A stretch of DNA of 64,000 nt from NCBI GenBank assembly GCA_013697725.1, contig JACCWI010000026.1, positions 124,001 through 188,000 of the forward strand, given 5' to 3'. Positions 27,566 through 38,347 of this stretch are shown piece after piece (the first letter of the stretch is position 1; each line of letters starts with the position of its first letter). The notes under the pieces were generated by a model, which ran no database searches, was not told the DNA's origin, and worked only from the letters and a program-made list of their open reading frames with translations. The stretch comes from Tatlockia sp. (GTDB lineage: Bacteria; Pseudomonadota; Gammaproteobacteria; Legionellales; Legionellaceae). A program made the translations under genes and the position numbers.

Positions 27566-29421
27566 TTTGCTTCACTTTTTTTAAGTTCAAAATAGGTATC
27601 CATTACTTTACGGGCTACATTGGATGCTGTTAAATCATTTTCAACCATTACAGCGATTGCAATTTCAGGAGCCTCAACGGGAGCAAAGGCAATAATCAAT
27701 GAATGGTCACGTAAAAACTCGGGTATTTCTTCGTAACGAATTTTTCGTGCTTTTTCATAATGTTTCCCGCCAAAGACTTGAGCTGTTCCTGTTTTGGCGG
27801 CCACAGAATAAGGAGCAGTCCGGCCAAAACGATAGCCCGTACCTTCATTTGAAATAATTACTTCTCGCATCGCTTCAGCAATAATTGTCCAGTGATTTTC
27901 ATCTTTTAAATGCATAGGGTATTCTTCAAGTGCTTGATATTCATGACTTTTGCCACTATCACCTTGCTCTGTATACTTTAAAAAATGCGGTCGAAATCGT
28001 TTGCCTTTTTTACTAAGAGAAGCTGTGGCATTAGCTAATTGCAGTGGAGAAACAAGCATATAGCCTTGGCCAATCGATGTTATAATGGTGTCACCAGGAT
28101 ACCAGGGTAGGCCTTTGGTCTGCCTTTTCCAAAGTTTATTAGGTAGAAGTCCCGCCGCTTCTTCATTAAGATCAACATGGGTAGGTTGACCAAAACCAAA
28201 TTGGCTAAGCATATCTTCGATGGCAGCAATGCCCATTTTATGACCTAAATTATAGAAATAGGTGTCACAAGACACGGTGATTGCTCTTTTGAGATTAATA
28301 AAGCCATGCCCCGATTTTTTCCAGTCTCTATAGGGGTGACTAACACCGGGTAATCTAAACCAGCCTGGATCATAAATACTGAATTTTGTATCCACTACAC
28401 CTTTTTCAAGGCCTGCAAGACCCATAAAAGGCTTGATAGTTGATGCCGGGGGATATAAACCTCTTACTGCGCGATTATAAAGTGGGCGTTCAGGCGCTGT
28501 AGCTAAAATTTTATAATCGTTTGAACTAATTCCATTAACGAAAACATTGGGATCAAAACTAGGTGAACTGACCATCGCTAAAATCTCACCCCCCTGAGTA
28601 TTTATCGCAACAACTGCACCGCGTTTATCCTTCATCGCTAAATATGCAGCATGTTGTAAGCGGCTGTCCACGGTAAGGTATAGTTTTTTTCCAGATACTG
28701 GATTTTGTTTGTTGATTATCCTGATTGTTCTACCGCTTACATCGATTTCTGCCTGTTGATAGCCTACTTCACCATGCAAAACATCTTCATAAAATTTTTC
28801 AATGCCCGATTTGCCGATAAAATTAGTCGCTCGGTAGTTAGAGGGGTCAACTTGACGTAGTTCCTGAACATTTATACGGCCTACATAGCCTAAAAAATGG
28901 GCTGTCTCTTCGCCTAATGGATAGTAGCGCATTAGTCTCGCCTTAATGCTAACACCAGGGAAGTGATATTGGTAAGAAGCAAAATTTGCAACTTCTTCTT
29001 GGGTTAATTTGAGTTTAAAAGGTATAGGTACAAAACTACGATTTTGTTTGCGTGCCCGGTTGAAATTTTCAATATCACCTTCGGTGATTGAAGGTATTAA
29101 GGTTTGCAGCTTTTTTAGCGTTTGTTGAATATCTTTAACATGTTCAGGAATTATTTCTAAAACATAAACGGGAATATTATCTGCTATAACAATACCTGAT
29201 CGATCAAGAATAATACCTCGTGGTGGCGCAATAGGAATAATGCTCATTTGATTTTTAAAGGATAAAGTGGTGTACCTTTTAAATTGTGAAATCTGTAAAT
29301 AACCTAACCGCAAAATAAGAACAGATGATAAAAATATCACTAATACAACCAGTAAATTCAAGCGAGAAAGATGAATTCTCGAGCCTGCTTGATCATTGTT
29401 TATGGAATAATTATATCTCAT
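27562..29421 (-). CDS. mrdA: Penicillin-binding protein 2 (PBP2)
   Basis: A 619-residue monofunctional class B transpeptidase. One N-terminal transmembrane anchor (about 21-46), then the pedestal domain, and a transpeptidase domain with the active Ser at about residue 327 in PPASTIKPF, the second motif as SCD (usual for PBP2) in TVSCDTYFYN, and KTGTAQVF. It cross-links side-wall peptidoglycan with RodA and MreBCD. It is the target of mecillinam-type beta-lactams in other bacteria. Upstream rlmH and rsfS are in the same orientation, the typical elongation cluster. Confidence 0.96.
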   Translation of the reverse strand: MRYNYSINNDQAGSRIHLSRLNLLVVLVIFLSSVLILRLGYLQISQFKRYTTLSFKNQMSIIPIAPPRGIILDRSGIVIADNIPVYVLEIIPEHVKDIQQTLKKLQTLIPSITEGDIENFNRARKQNRSFVPIPFKLKLTQEEVANFASYQYHFPGVSIKARLMRYYPLGEETAHFLGYVGRINVQELRQVDPSNYRATNFIGKSGIEKFYEDVLHGEVGYQQAEIDVSGRTIRIINKQNPVSGKKLYLTVDSRLQHAAYLAMKDKRGAVVAINTQGGEILAMVSSPSFDPNVFVNGISSNDYKILATAPERPLYNRAVRGLYPPASTIKPFMGLAGLEKGVVDTKFSIYDPGWFRLPGVSHPYRDWKKSGHGFINLKRAITVSCDTYFYNLGHKMGIAAIEDMLSQFGFGQPTHVDLNEEAAGLLPNKLWKRQTKGLPWYPGDTIITSIGQGYMLVSPLQLANATASLSKKGKRFRPHFLKYTEQGDSGKSHEYQALEEYPMHLKDENHWTIIAEAMREVIISNEGTGYRFGRTAPYSVAAKTGTAQVFGGKHYEKARKIRYEEIPEFLRDHSLIIAFAPVEAPEIAIAVMVENDLTASNVARKVMDTYFELKKSEAK

Positions 29422-29472
29422 TAGACTTAGTAATAATTAGTTGTAAAATGGCACTCATCTTAGCTTAAAACC

Positions 29473-29943
29473 TTACTTATGATAAGGATGATTGTTGATT
29501 ATGGACCAAGAGCGATAGAGAGCTTCTAATAATATTATTCGAACTAAAGGATGCGGGAGCGTTAGCTCTGACAAGGACCAACGTTCATCCGATCGAGCAA
29601 GCACGGTTGCTGCTAAACCTTCAGGCCCACCAATTAAAAAACATAAATGAGAGCTAATTTGTTGCAGTTGTTCAACTCGAACAGCTAGTTTTTCAGAACT
29701 GAAAGCATCACCACTAAGATCTAAAGCAATTATTCGAGCGCCATTAGGAATAGCTGCAGACATTTGCAGAGCTTCTTTTTCAAGGATACGAGTTAAATCG
29801 GTTGATTTTCCACGCTTGTTTAGGGGAATTTCTATCAAATTAACGGTGGCATACTCTTTTAAACGCTTGGAAAATTCCAAAACCCCTTCACTAATCCAGG
29901 CTGGCATTTTATTAGCGCAGCTGATTAGGGTAATTTTAAACAT
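29473..29943 (-). CDS. rlmH: 23S rRNA pseudouridine(1915) N3-methyltransferase
   Basis: A 156-residue SPOUT methyltransferase. The trefoil-knot SAM site is visible in the C-terminal half: [11 protein letters not shown], then [26 protein letters not shown] and the terminal NNHPYHK, all nearly invariant in RlmH. It methylates pseudouridine 1915 in helix 69 of 23S rRNA on 70S ribosomes. It lies between rsfS and mrdA as in many proteobacteria. Confidence 0.95.
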   Translation of the reverse strand: MFKITLISCANKMPAWISEGVLEFSKRLKEYATVNLIEIPLNKRGKSTDLTRILEKEALQMSAAIPNGARIIALDLSGDAFSSEKLAVRVEQLQQISSHLCFLIGGPEGLAATVLARSDERWSLSELTLPHPLVRIILLEALYRSWSIINNHPYHK

Positions 29944-30016
29944 AGATCCCCAAAAATCTAGCCTTCTAATGTTTTTATGAAACGGGCTTGTTAGTTAGAT
30001 CGAAATTTAATAAGTA

Positions 30017-30040
30017 AACTGTCTTAACTTGCAGACAGTT
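30017..30040 (-). terminator. Hairpin overlapping the rsfS stop
   Basis: AACTGTCT (30017-30024) and AGACAGTT (30033-30040) form an 8-bp stem across the rsfS stop codon, followed on the minus strand by a weakly T-rich tract. It may attenuate transcription between rsfS and rlmH or protect the transcript end. Its function is uncertain. Confidence 0.3.
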
Positions 30041-30359
30041 CTTGCCAAAGTCCTTCGAGATTATAGAAACCTCGGCTTTCAGGCTGCAAGATATGCAAAA
30101 CGAAGTCACCGAAATCAAGTAAAACCCAATCCCCTCCTTCAAGACCTGTAAGGCTAAGGGCGTTTAACCCTATGGCTTTCATTTCTTTCGCAACGGTCTC
30201 CGCTATGGCCTTAACATGGCGCGATGAGCGACCGCTACAGATAATCATGTAATCGGTAACAGAAGTGTGTCCTCTGACATTAATAACTACAACATCAATT
30301 GCTTGAATATCTTCAAGAGATTTTTGCAGTTGCTTTAAATAGGTTTGCTGCTCAGACAT
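30024..30359 (-). CDS. rsfS: Ribosomal silencing factor RsfS
   Basis: A 111-residue RsfS/Iojap protein: LEDIQAIDVVVINVRGHTSVTDYMIICSG is the N-terminal signature, followed by SSRHVKAIAETV, LTGLEGGDWVLLDFGDFVLHIL and the C-terminal YNLEGLW. RsfS binds ribosomal protein L14 and blocks subunit joining when nutrients are short. It is the upstream gene of the rsfS-rlmH-mrdA-rodA block; nadD, often its upstream neighbour, is replaced here by a transporter gene. Confidence 0.95.
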   Translation of the reverse strand: MSEQQTYLKQLQKSLEDIQAIDVVVINVRGHTSVTDYMIICSGRSSRHVKAIAETVAKEMKAIGLNALSLTGLEGGDWVLLDFGDFVLHILQPESRGFYNLEGLWQELSAS

Positions 30360-30476
30360 AAATTTCTAATAGATCTCATTCAAAAAGGGGAGGATAATAA
30401 CAGTTATTATTTAAACTCACAAAGAATTCATCAAACCAGGTTTTACTTTATGGTAATCTGGTTTTAGCTACGTTAT

Positions 30477-31961
30477 TTATTTATGCAATTCTCTAATTAT
30501 TAAAAACCGTTGACCTTTGTTTGCCAAAAGCCGCTTTATAATAATGTTTAAAATAAAGCAAAGAATGGTTGCGGCGACTAAAATAGAGAAAAGCACAGAA
30601 AAAGAATGAGCATAATGAGTTTTTAGTTCAATAATTGTCATATTCGTTGAATCAACAGCCGTTAACGTTGCCAATTTACCGGATAGATAGCCGCCAATTC
30701 CTAAGGAAACAAAGAATATTCCCATCATCGTGCTTACCTTATTTCGACTTGCAAGAACAGTGATAGCTGAAAGGCCTACTGGCGATAACAAAAGCTCTGC
30801 AATCGATATCATCAAATACGCAGGGATAAAATAAAGCGGCAGTATGAGCGCTGAAGTACCCTTGGAGATAAAATTAATCAAAATTATTAATAAATAAGCC
30901 AGACACATAAATAACATAGATATAATGAATTTTTTTCCTGTACGTACGCCACATTGCGCTATCGATAATTTCTTTTTGTTTCTGGTCAGCAGAAAACCAA
31001 AAATAAGCATGCCTATGCTCTGCACGCCAACATAATAAGGCGCGGGAAAATTAACTCCAAAAACTTCGGGTTCGACAACTCTTGATATAAATAAAGTTAA
31101 GGACATAAACATTTGAAAATAAAAGGCCCAAAACATTACAGAAATAACGCAGAGTAAACCTATTACGATATTCTGTCGTGCTTGTTCGGGAGATTCTTGT
31201 TTAATAGAAAATATTAAATAGGCCAAGCACAATAAAACAACCACACTAAAGGCTGCATTGGCAAACACGGGATAATGTAAAATATAAAAAGACGCCAATC
31301 CTAATATAAATATGAGAGCTACGGCTTTAAGCAAATTAACAAATTGAAATTTATAAGGATGGTAATCAGCAATCTTATAATGATAAGCCCCAAATGCAAA
31401 AACGGAAAAGGCGATAATCATTCCTATAGCAGCACTAATAAAAGAAACTGCCCAACCAAAATGAGTAGAGAGTATAGAGGGTAAGGTTGTACCCAAAATA
31501 ATACCCATTGTAATTCCCATATAAAAAATTGTAAAACCTCTTTCCCTTTTTGCCGAACCCGGAGGGTACTCATTGCCTAGCAATGAGGAAATATTTGGCT
31601 TTAATAAACCCGTACCCACAGCAACACCAGCCAATGCGATAGCAAGGCTGTTATCGTTAGTCAACCAGGTTAGTGCCAGGTAACTGAGAAACAGGATGGC
31701 TGCACCGCTTAAAATCGTTCTTTTCTGACCTAGTAAATGATCAGCAATCCAACCCCCAATAACTGGTGAAAGATAGGTTAAAGCAGTGAAAGAACCAACC
31801 AAAGCGTAAACACGTTTATCAGGCCATTTGAAATGAAGAGCAAGATATAAAGCAAGTAATGATTGCACGACATAAAAGCCGTAGCGTTCCCACATTTCAG
31901 TTGCAAAAAAAACACGTAGGGAAGGGGGATGAGAATAGGGTTTATTTTGATCTAAATGCAC
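30477..31961 (-). CDS. POT-family proton-dependent peptide transporter
   Basis: A 494-residue major-facilitator protein with about 12-14 membrane segments. The POT/PTR hallmark is at the N-terminus: FFATEMWERYGFYVVQSLL (ExxER-FxYY type), followed by YLSPVIGGWIADHLLGQKR and LKPNISSLLGNEYPPGSAKRERGFTIFYMGI, the family PTR2 region. These proteins take up di- and tripeptides using the proton gradient. A peptide diet fits an amino-acid-fed intracellular bacterium such as Legionella. It appears to be a single transcription unit. Confidence 0.92.
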   Translation of the reverse strand: MHLDQNKPYSHPPSLRVFFATEMWERYGFYVVQSLLALYLALHFKWPDKRVYALVGSFTALTYLSPVIGGWIADHLLGQKRTILSGAAILFLSYLALTWLTNDNSLAIALAGVAVGTGLLKPNISSLLGNEYPPGSAKRERGFTIFYMGITMGIILGTTLPSILSTHFGWAVSFISAAIGMIIAFSVFAFGAYHYKIADYHPYKFQFVNLLKAVALIFILGLASFYILHYPVFANAAFSVVVLLCLAYLIFSIKQESPEQARQNIVIGLLCVISVMFWAFYFQMFMSLTLFISRVVEPEVFGVNFPAPYYVGVQSIGMLIFGFLLTRNKKKLSIAQCGVRTGKKFIISMLFMCLAYLLIILINFISKGTSALILPLYFIPAYLMISIAELLLSPVGLSAITVLASRNKVSTMMGIFFVSLGIGGYLSGKLATLTAVDSTNMTIIELKTHYAHSFSVLFSILVAATILCFILNIIIKRLLANKGQRFLIIRELHK

Positions 31962-32107
31962 AATAATAAGCCAAATTGAAAAAGATTTACTGCATAGAAT
32001 ATCATAATGAAGTTAAATTAAACAGAGCAACTCATTAAATCCTATTTTTTTGCTACTTTGAATCACTGGTGTATGATTAGCAGATTGTCTTTAAGCAGGG
32101 AGCGATA

Positions 32108-33793
32108 ATGACAAATCTTAATAAACCAAAACTTATTAAAGCCAGACATGGCACGCATTTGGAAGCAAAAAATTGGTTATGCGAAGCTGCAATACGCATG
32201 CTTTCTAATAATCTTGATCCTGAAGTAGCAGAAAATCCAGAATCCCTGATTGTTTATGGTGGTTTAGGACGTGCTGCACGCAATTGGCCTTCTTTTTTTA
32301 AAATTGTCGACGTACTTAAACAGCTTGACGCTGATCAAACCTTGCTCATCCAATCGGGAAAACCTGTTGCTGTCTTTACTACCCATGAAGATGCGCCACG
32401 AGTATTAATAGCCAATTCAAACTTAGTGCCCAATTGGGCAACTTGGGAACATTTCAATGAGCTCGATAAAAAAGGGCTTATGATGTACGGCCAGATGACT
32501 GCTGGGAGCTGGATTTATATAGGTTCACAAGGAATAATTCAAGGCACTTATGAAACAATCAATGCTTGTGCGGCTCAGCATTTTGCGAATGATCTTTCAG
32601 GACGCTGGATACTTACAGCTGGGTTAGGGGGTATGGGCGGCGCTCAACCGCTTGCAGCAACAATGGCAGGGGCGAGTCTCTTGGCTATTGAATGTGATCC
32701 TGAACGTATAGAAAAGCGGATGAAAACTCATTATCTTGATAAATTTACGCAAGACCTCGATGAAGCGCTAAAATGGATAAAGGAGTCCTGCAAACAAAAG
32801 CAAGCAGTCTCCGTTGCTCTTTTAGGAAATGCCGCTGAAATTTACCCGGAACTAGTTAAGCGAAATATTTGGCCAGATATTGTCACTGATCAAACTAGCG
32901 CACATGATCCACTAAATGGGTATTTACCTGCGGGCTGGTCATTAGAAAAAGCTAAAAAAATGCGAGAAACAGCACCACAAAAAGTGGTTGCTGCGGCAAA
33001 AGCATCCATTGCAGAGCAAGTCAAAGCAATGCTTGTTATGCAAGGACAGGGCAGCATTGTCTTTGATTATGGAAACAATCTTCGCCAGATGGCTTACGAA
33101 GCAGGTGTAAAGGAGGCTTTTTTAATACCAGGTTTTATACCAACTTATATTCGGCCACTCTTTTGTCAAGGTATTGGCCCTTTCCGTTGGGTAGCTTTAT
33201 CAGGTGATCCGGAAGATATCTATGCCACAGATCGCAAAGTAAAAAGTTTGATGAAGCATGATAAACAGCTTATTCGTTGGTTAGATTTGGCTGCTGAAAA
33301 AATAGCTTTCCAAGGGCTTCCCGCTCGTATTTGTTGGGTGGGTTTAAAAGATCGGGTGCGATTGGGCTTGGCATTTAATGAAATGGTAAAAACTAAGGAA
33401 GTAAAAGCTCCCCTAGTTATCGGGCGCGATCATCTCGATTCGGGCTCAGTTGCCAGCCCTAACCGCGAGACGGAAGCAATGCTTGATGGCTCTGACGCGG
33501 TATCGGATTGGCCTTTTCTCAATGCTTTATTAAATTGTGCATCAGGTGCAACCTGGGTCAGCATTCATCATGGTGGTGGAGTTGGCATGGGGTTTTCACA
33601 ACATGCCGGAATGGTCATTGTTGCCGATGGAACTGATAAAGCAGCTTTACGCATTCGTCGAGTGCTGCATAACGATCCGGGCACAGGGGTGATGCGTCAC
33701 GCTGACGCGGGTTATGCCTTAGCCAGAGAATGTGCAGAAGAAAATGATTTATGGCTGCCAATGGAAGAAATTGGGGGTTTAAAAAATGATTAA
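32108..33793 (+). CDS. hutU: Urocanate hydratase
   Basis: A 561-residue protein matching HutU along its length: [37 protein letters not shown], the NAD-binding glycine-rich [38 protein letters not shown], and [19 protein letters not shown] near the C-terminus. It hydrates urocanate to imidazolone propionate with tightly bound NAD. The ATG follows AGGGAG (32098-32103). Its end overlaps hutH by eight bases, so the two histidine-degradation enzymes are co-translated. No hutI, hutG or hutC is in view. Confidence 0.97.
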   Translation: MTNLNKPKLIKARHGTHLEAKNWLCEAAIRMLSNNLDPEVAENPESLIVYGGLGRAARNWPSFFKIVDVLKQLDADQTLLIQSGKPVAVFTTHEDAPRVLIANSNLVPNWATWEHFNELDKKGLMMYGQMTAGSWIYIGSQGIIQGTYETINACAAQHFANDLSGRWILTAGLGGMGGAQPLAATMAGASLLAIECDPERIEKRMKTHYLDKFTQDLDEALKWIKESCKQKQAVSVALLGNAAEIYPELVKRNIWPDIVTDQTSAHDPLNGYLPAGWSLEKAKKMRETAPQKVVAAAKASIAEQVKAMLVMQGQGSIVFDYGNNLRQMAYEAGVKEAFLIPGFIPTYIRPLFCQGIGPFRWVALSGDPEDIYATDRKVKSLMKHDKQLIRWLDLAAEKIAFQGLPARICWVGLKDRVRLGLAFNEMVKTKEVKAPLVIGRDHLDSGSVASPNRETEAMLDGSDAVSDWPFLNALLNCASGATWVSIHHGGGVGMGFSQHAGMVIVADGTDKAALRIRRVLHNDPGTGVMRHADAGYALARECAEENDLWLPMEEIGGLKND

Positions 33794-35303
33794 TCGATTT
33801 ACAATTATTCCAGGCCAACTGCAATTAGAATCCATCGAATCTATTCTTAGAGAGCACAAAAAATGTCAATTGGATAAGTCTGCCTATGAAAAAATTGAAT
33901 CTTCAAACCGCACTGTCCAGCAAGCAATTACTAATGGAAAAATTATCTATGGAATAAATACTGGCTTCGGATCATTAGCCAATCAAGTTATTGCTGCCAA
34001 TAACCTGAAACAACTGCAACGTAATTTAATTTTGTCCCATGCCTGTGGTACTGGTGAGCTTTTATCAGATGAGCTTGTATCATTAGTATTATTATTAAAA
34101 ATAAATTGTCTTGCTCAAGGTTTTTCAGGAGTCAGCACTAAGCTAATTGAAACGTTGGTTATATTTTTTAATAAAGGTATTTATCCTTGCATCCCCATAA
34201 AAGGCTCCGTTGGTGCCTCAGGGGATCTTAGTCCTTTAGCTCATTTAGCTCTGCCCTTGATTGGAGAAGGTGAGGTACACTATCAAGGAAAAATTTTAAG
34301 TGGTAAAGAAGCACTGGCAAAGGCTAAATTAAAACCTTTAGAGCTTGCTCCAAAAGAAGGCCTAGCCTTAATCAATGGCTTACAAGTCTCAGCGGCACTT
34401 TGTATACAAGCTTATTTCAAAACTCTAGTGCTTTTCGAAACAGCAATTATAGTTGCCTGTTTATCAGTGGAAGCTGCTCGTGCTAGCGATACCTCTTTTG
34501 ATGATCGCATTCATCTTGCGCGTGGATATCAGGCACAACGAGATGTTGCTAGATATTTCAGAAGTTTGCTAAAAGGCGGGACAATTCGCAATAAAACCAG
34601 TGAATTTACAAGAGTCCAAGATCCTTATTCACTAAGGTGCCAACCCCAGATTATGGGAGCTATACTTCATCAATTACGTTTTATTGGTGAAACTTTGCAA
34701 ATTGAAACCAATTCAATTAGCGATAATCCTTTAGTCTTTACAGAGCAAGATGAAATTTTATCAGGCGGTAATTTTCATGGGGAAATAATTGCTATGGCGG
34801 CTGATAATTTAGCTTTAGCAATTGCGGAAATTGGTGCAAGCGCTGAGCGCCTGATTGCATTATTAATGGATAAGAATTTTAGCGGATTACCTGCTTTTTT
34901 AGTTCAGGAAAGCGGTTTAAATTCAGGGTTTATGAATTTCCATACAACCGCAGCGGCTTGTGCAAGCGATAATAAAGCACTCGCACATCCTCACTCAGTG
35001 GATTCCATCCCCACCTCAGCAAATCAGGAAGACCATGTCTCCATGTCAACTAATGCTGCCCGGCGATTATTTGCCATGATTGATAATAGCGCTACAATTC
35101 TCACGATTGAATTAATTGCAGCGTGTCAGGGTTTGGAGTTTCATCACCCTTTAACCACTTCCCCTCAGTTGATTAGAATTTATAATAAAGTTCGTCAATA
35201 TGTTAAACCTTATCAAAATGACCGTTATTTAGCACCTGAGCTTGCTCTTATTAAGCAGAAGATTTTAATCGGTGATTTTACTTTTAAGGCCCTAAACGAT
35301 TAA
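33786..35303 (+). CDS. hutH: Histidine ammonia-lyase
   Basis: A 505-residue histidase. The Ala144-Ser145-Gly146 triad in [15 protein letters not shown] cyclises to the MIO electrophile. Other signatures are [20 protein letters not shown] and [17 protein letters not shown]. It deaminates L-histidine to urocanate, the substrate of the upstream HutU. The start codon overlaps the hutU end (AAAATGATT). The pair lets the cell use histidine for carbon and nitrogen. Confidence 0.97.
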   Translation: MINRFTIIPGQLQLESIESILREHKKCQLDKSAYEKIESSNRTVQQAITNGKIIYGINTGFGSLANQVIAANNLKQLQRNLILSHACGTGELLSDELVSLVLLLKINCLAQGFSGVSTKLIETLVIFFNKGIYPCIPIKGSVGASGDLSPLAHLALPLIGEGEVHYQGKILSGKEALAKAKLKPLELAPKEGLALINGLQVSAALCIQAYFKTLVLFETAIIVACLSVEAARASDTSFDDRIHLARGYQAQRDVARYFRSLLKGGTIRNKTSEFTRVQDPYSLRCQPQIMGAILHQLRFIGETLQIETNSISDNPLVFTEQDEILSGGNFHGEIIAMAADNLALAIAEIGASAERLIALLMDKNFSGLPAFLVQESGLNSGFMNFHTTAAACASDNKALAHPHSVDSIPTSANQEDHVSMSTNAARRLFAMIDNSATILTIELIAACQGLEFHHPLTTSPQLIRIYNKVRQYVKPYQNDRYLAPELALIKQKILIGDFTFKALND

Positions 35304-35321
35304 TTAATATTAAGGAAAAAA

Positions 35322-36128
35322 ATGTCCAAGGTCTTATTTATAACAGGTGGCAGCCGGGGGATTGGCAGAGCTATTGCTTTAAAATTTGCAGCTGAGAAAG
35401 CCTGTATTGTCATTGCTGCAAAAACTGATAAACCGCACCCCAAGCTTGAAGGAACAATTTACAGTGTTGCCAAAGAGATTGAACAATTGGGTGGGCAAGC
35501 TTTGCCTTTAATGGTGGACGTACGCAATGAAGAGCAGATTAATGAGGCAATGGCCAAAACCATTAAAAATTTTGGAAAATTAGATATTTTGATAAATAAT
35601 GCCTCAGCTATCAGTCTATCCAATACTGAATCGACTCCAATGAAACGCTATGATTTGATGCAAGCCGTGAATACCCGCGCTACCTTTGCATGTTCACAGG
35701 CAGCAATCCCTCATTTACGTCAATCAGCGAACCCTCATATTTTAACTCTATCTCCGCCTCTTAATCTCAACCCGGATTGGTTTGCTTCCTGCCTTGCTTA
35801 CACCCTATCTAAATTTGGCATGTCAATGTGCACGCTAGGATTAGCTGCCGAATTAAAAGCAGATGGAATTGCTGTAAACTCACTCTGGCCACGAACTACG
35901 ATTGCAACTGCCGCGATTCGCAATAATTTCCCTGATGCAATTTACAAAGCTTCGAGAAAACCCGAAATTGTCGCTGATGCCGCACATTGGATTTTGAATC
36001 AACCTTCAAGTCAGGTAACTGGTAATTTTTTTATTGATGAGAAAGTATTATCAAAGGCTGGCATTGTTGATTTTTCCAGGTATGCTATCGACCCTTCTAT
36101 TGAACCTCATATTGATTTATTTTTATGA
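35322..36128 (+). CDS. Short-chain dehydrogenase (HSDL2-like SDR)
   Basis: A 268-residue SDR. The cofactor motif is [13 protein letters not shown], the stabilising NNAS is present, and the catalytic Tyr-xxx-Lys is YTLSK. The longer variable loop with [23 protein letters not shown] is the hallmark of the hydroxysteroid-dehydrogenase-like 2 / PH-loop SDR subgroup, in which Lys/His-Pro follows the Rossmann fold. The physiological substrate is unknown. It sits 18 bases after hutH and overlaps rnhA by four bases, so it is probably in the hut transcript. Confidence 0.85.
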   Translation: MSKVLFITGGSRGIGRAIALKFAAEKACIVIAAKTDKPHPKLEGTIYSVAKEIEQLGGQALPLMVDVRNEEQINEAMAKTIKNFGKLDILINNASAISLSNTESTPMKRYDLMQAVNTRATFACSQAAIPHLRQSANPHILTLSPPLNLNPDWFASCLAYTLSKFGMSMCTLGLAAELKADGIAVNSLWPRTTIATAAIRNNFPDAIYKASRKPEIVADAAHWILNQPSSQVTGNFFIDEKVLSKAGIVDFSRYAIDPSIEPHIDLFL

Positions 36129-36562
36129 AAATTGAAATTTTTACCGATGGTGCCTGTAAAGGCAACCCAGGCCCAGGGGGGTGGGGCGCTTTATTAAGAT
36201 ACAATGGCCACGAAAAAAAACTCTATGGTGGAGAGACCCATACAACTAACAATAGAATGGAATTAACTGCCGCAATCAAAGCCTTGCTAGCCCTAAAAAA
36301 ACCTGCGGAAGTGGAGCTCCATACCGATTCACAATATTTACGCTTGGGGATGACTGAGTGGATGCCGCAATGGAAAAAAAAGGGTTGGCGAAACTCTAAA
36401 AAAGAACCGGTTAAAAATGCTGATCTTTGGGAGATGCTTGACGAGTTAGCCAAAATTCATAAAATAAACTGGCACTGGGTTAGAGGGCATGCTGGTCATC
36501 CTGAAAATGAACTTGCAGATGCATTGGCAAACAAAGCGATAGAAGAACTCTTAAAAACTTAA
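36125..36562 (+). CDS. rnhA: Ribonuclease HI
   Basis: A 145-residue RNase HI. The catalytic residues are visible: Asp in [17 protein letters not shown], Glu in [11 protein letters not shown], Asp in LHTDSQYL, and the C-terminal Asp in [11 protein letters not shown], with the HWVRGHAGH loop. It removes RNA from RNA-DNA hybrids. The ATG overlaps the SDR stop (ATGA). dnaQ follows 14 bases later, the conserved rnhA-dnaQ pair. Confidence 0.96.
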   Translation: MKIEIFTDGACKGNPGPGGWGALLRYNGHEKKLYGGETHTTNNRMELTAAIKALLALKKPAEVELHTDSQYLRLGMTEWMPQWKKKGWRNSKKEPVKNADLWEMLDELAKIHKINWHWVRGHAGHPENELADALANKAIEELLKT

Positions 36563-36576
36563 AGCTGGAGCTAGCG

Positions 36577-37278
36577 ATGCGTCAAATTGTTTTGGATACG
36601 GAAACGACGGGAATCGGCCATGAATCAGGCCATAGAATCATTGAAATTGGCTGTATAGAATTATTTGAACGAAAATTAACAAAACGAAGCTTCCACACCT
36701 ACTTAAATCCCGAGCGGAAAGTTGATGAAGGTGCATTCCGCGTGCATGGGATTAGTTCAGAGTTTTTAGCAGATAAACCTTTATTTAAGGATGTTGCTTC
36801 TAAATTTATGGAATTTATCAAAGGTGCAGAATTAATCATCCATAATGCAGCCTTTGACGTGGGTTTTCTGAACGCAGAACTAAAGCTCATTAAATCAAAG
36901 AGTCTTATCCATGATCTTAGCCGCGTTTGCGATACTCTAGCACTCGCGCGTGATAAACATCCAGGTCAACGTAATAGTCTTGATGCTCTATGTAAACGTT
37001 ATGAAATTGATAACTCAAACCGTACATTGCATGGTGCCTTGCTTGATGCTCAAATTTTAGCCTCAGTCTATTTGGCTATGACTGGCGGCCAAGCTAACTT
37101 GTTTGATGACGACATTGAAATTATTCGCAATGCAAAAAAGCAAGCTAATCGTAATGAAAAATCGTTAGTATCAAATGCTCCCATACTTTTAGCAACTCAG
37201 CATGAACTTGAAAAACATGAGGAATTTATTCAGTTTTTATTAGAAAAATCAGGAATAAATTATTGGGTCACTGAGTAA
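36577..37278 (+). CDS. dnaQ: DNA polymerase III epsilon subunit
   Basis: A 233-residue DEDDh exonuclease. The three exonuclease motifs are visible: ExoI LDTETTGIG, ExoII IIHNAAFDVGFLN, ExoIII with HGALLDAQILA. The C-terminal region after ~185 is the flexible linker that binds the alpha subunit. It proofreads the replicative polymerase. The gene follows rnhA by 14 bases. Confidence 0.95.
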   Translation: MRQIVLDTETTGIGHESGHRIIEIGCIELFERKLTKRSFHTYLNPERKVDEGAFRVHGISSEFLADKPLFKDVASKFMEFIKGAELIIHNAAFDVGFLNAELKLIKSKSLIHDLSRVCDTLALARDKHPGQRNSLDALCKRYEIDNSNRTLHGALLDAQILASVYLAMTGGQANLFDDDIEIIRNAKKQANRNEKSLVSNAPILLATQHELEKHEEFIQFLLEKSGINYWVTE

Positions 37279-37342
37279 AAGTTGGAAATGTACAAAAATT
37301 GTCCTATAGTTAGACACAAGAAGACTAACTAATGGATAAATC

Positions 37343-37852
37343 ATGGATGCCAAAAAAGTCAGCAAATCAGGATCCTTAGCGCTATTAGGAATGGGATTAT
37401 TCCTAGCCGGTGCCAATCAATCAGCATCAGCACAAAATTGGGATGGCTCAAAACCCATGCTTGTTGTTGCTACTAACTCCTTTGTTTTCAATCCCCGAAC
37501 GTTAACCTGGAAAGCCATGTCAGATGGTAAAGTGGTAAGGTCAGGCAAAGCAATAGGTGGTAACAAATACTGCCACGATATTGGCCGTTCCTGCAGAACT
37601 CCATCTGGAACTTATTCTGTTCTCTCTAAAGGTGGCTCTGATTGCCGTTCAAGCCGATATCCCGTTGGCAAGGGTGGAGCTAAAATGCCTTATTGCATGT
37701 TTTTCTCAAAGAATTATGCCGTACATGGTTCCTATGAAATGCCTAATTATAATGCTAGTCATGGCTGCGTAAGGGTTAAGCCTGATGCTGCTCGATGGCT
37801 AAATCACAATTTTCTAGAAATAGGTTCACCGGTTATCATAAAATCCTATTAA
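37343..37852 (+). CDS. Secreted L,D-transpeptidase (YkuD/ErfK type)
   Basis: A 169-residue exported protein. A signal peptide spans about 1-30 (LALLGMGLFLAGANQSASA). The YkuD domain carries HGSYEMP and the active-site SHGCVR (Cys near residue 141), and the GTYSVLSKG strand. L,D-transpeptidases form 3-3 cross-links or attach proteins to peptidoglycan. Several extra cysteines (NKYCHDIGRSC, SDCRSS) could form disulfides in the periplasm. It resembles the EnhA group linked to Legionella entry, but that name should not be taken as shown. It ends at a strong bidirectional terminator. Confidence 0.88.
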   Translation: MDAKKVSKSGSLALLGMGLFLAGANQSASAQNWDGSKPMLVVATNSFVFNPRTLTWKAMSDGKVVRSGKAIGGNKYCHDIGRSCRTPSGTYSVLSKGGSDCRSSRYPVGKGGAKMPYCMFFSKNYAVHGSYEMPNYNASHGCVRVKPDAARWLNHNFLEIGSPVIIKSY

Positions 37853-37858
37853 AATAAA

Positions 37859-37890
37859 ATATCCCAATCAATCAGCAAAGATTGGGATAT
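37859..37890. terminator. Bidirectional terminator
   Basis: ATATCCCAATC and GATTGGGATAT form an 11-bp stem with a 10-base loop, between the converging transpeptidase and erpA genes. T-rich tracts flank on both strands. Confidence 0.8.
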
Positions 37891-37899
37891 TTCATAAAA

Positions 37900-38283
37900 C
37901 TATTCATCATCACCCATACTAAATGAAGACCCACAGCCACAGGTGGTTTTCGCATTGGGGTTACGAATAACAAATTGCGCACCTTGTATATTTTCAACAT
38001 AATCAATTTCAGCATTGCTTAGGTATTGAAAACTCATGGAGTCAACTAATAACTTAACAGTAGGACCGTCTGTCGAACAATTTTGCTCAACAATAGTGTC
38101 ATCTTCTTGAATTTGTTCATCAAAGGTAAAGCCATATTGAAAACCTGAACAACCCCCCCCAGTAACAAAAACGCGTAAATTCAGTTTAGGATTATCCTCT
38201 TCAGCAATTAGAGCAGCCACTTTATTGGCGGCGCTTACTGAAAAATAGACTCCTGAGGAAGAAGAAGCATCAACTGCGCTCAT
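37900..38283 (-). CDS. erpA: A-type iron-sulfur carrier ErpA
   Basis: A 127-residue A-type carrier. The three cluster ligands are visible: Cys45 ([12 protein letters not shown]), Cys115 and Cys117 (TTCGCGSSF). The C-terminus CGCGSSFSM is typical of ErpA. It delivers [4Fe-4S] or [2Fe-2S] clusters to apoproteins such as IspG/IspH. The N-terminal 12 residues ([10 protein letters not shown]) are a low-complexity leader. It is single, next to mnmA on the same strand. Confidence 0.93.
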   Translation of the reverse strand: MSAVDASSSSGVYFSVSAANKVAALIAEEDNPKLNLRVFVTGGGCSGFQYGFTFDEQIQEDDTIVEQNCSTDGPTVKLLVDSMSFQYLSNAEIDYVENIQGAQFVIRNPNAKTTCGCGSSFSMGDDE

Positions 38284-38347
38284 AAAAACTCCAAAAAAGT
38301 TAATTAATTGAACTGCCTTTAATTAATTATACATAGCTAAAGGGACG

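Noticed and set aside
30410..30470. AAACCAG/CTGGTTT inverted repeat after the POT transporter as a terminator
   Set aside because: The stem is 7 bp with a 17-base loop and no T-run on the minus strand, too weak to call.
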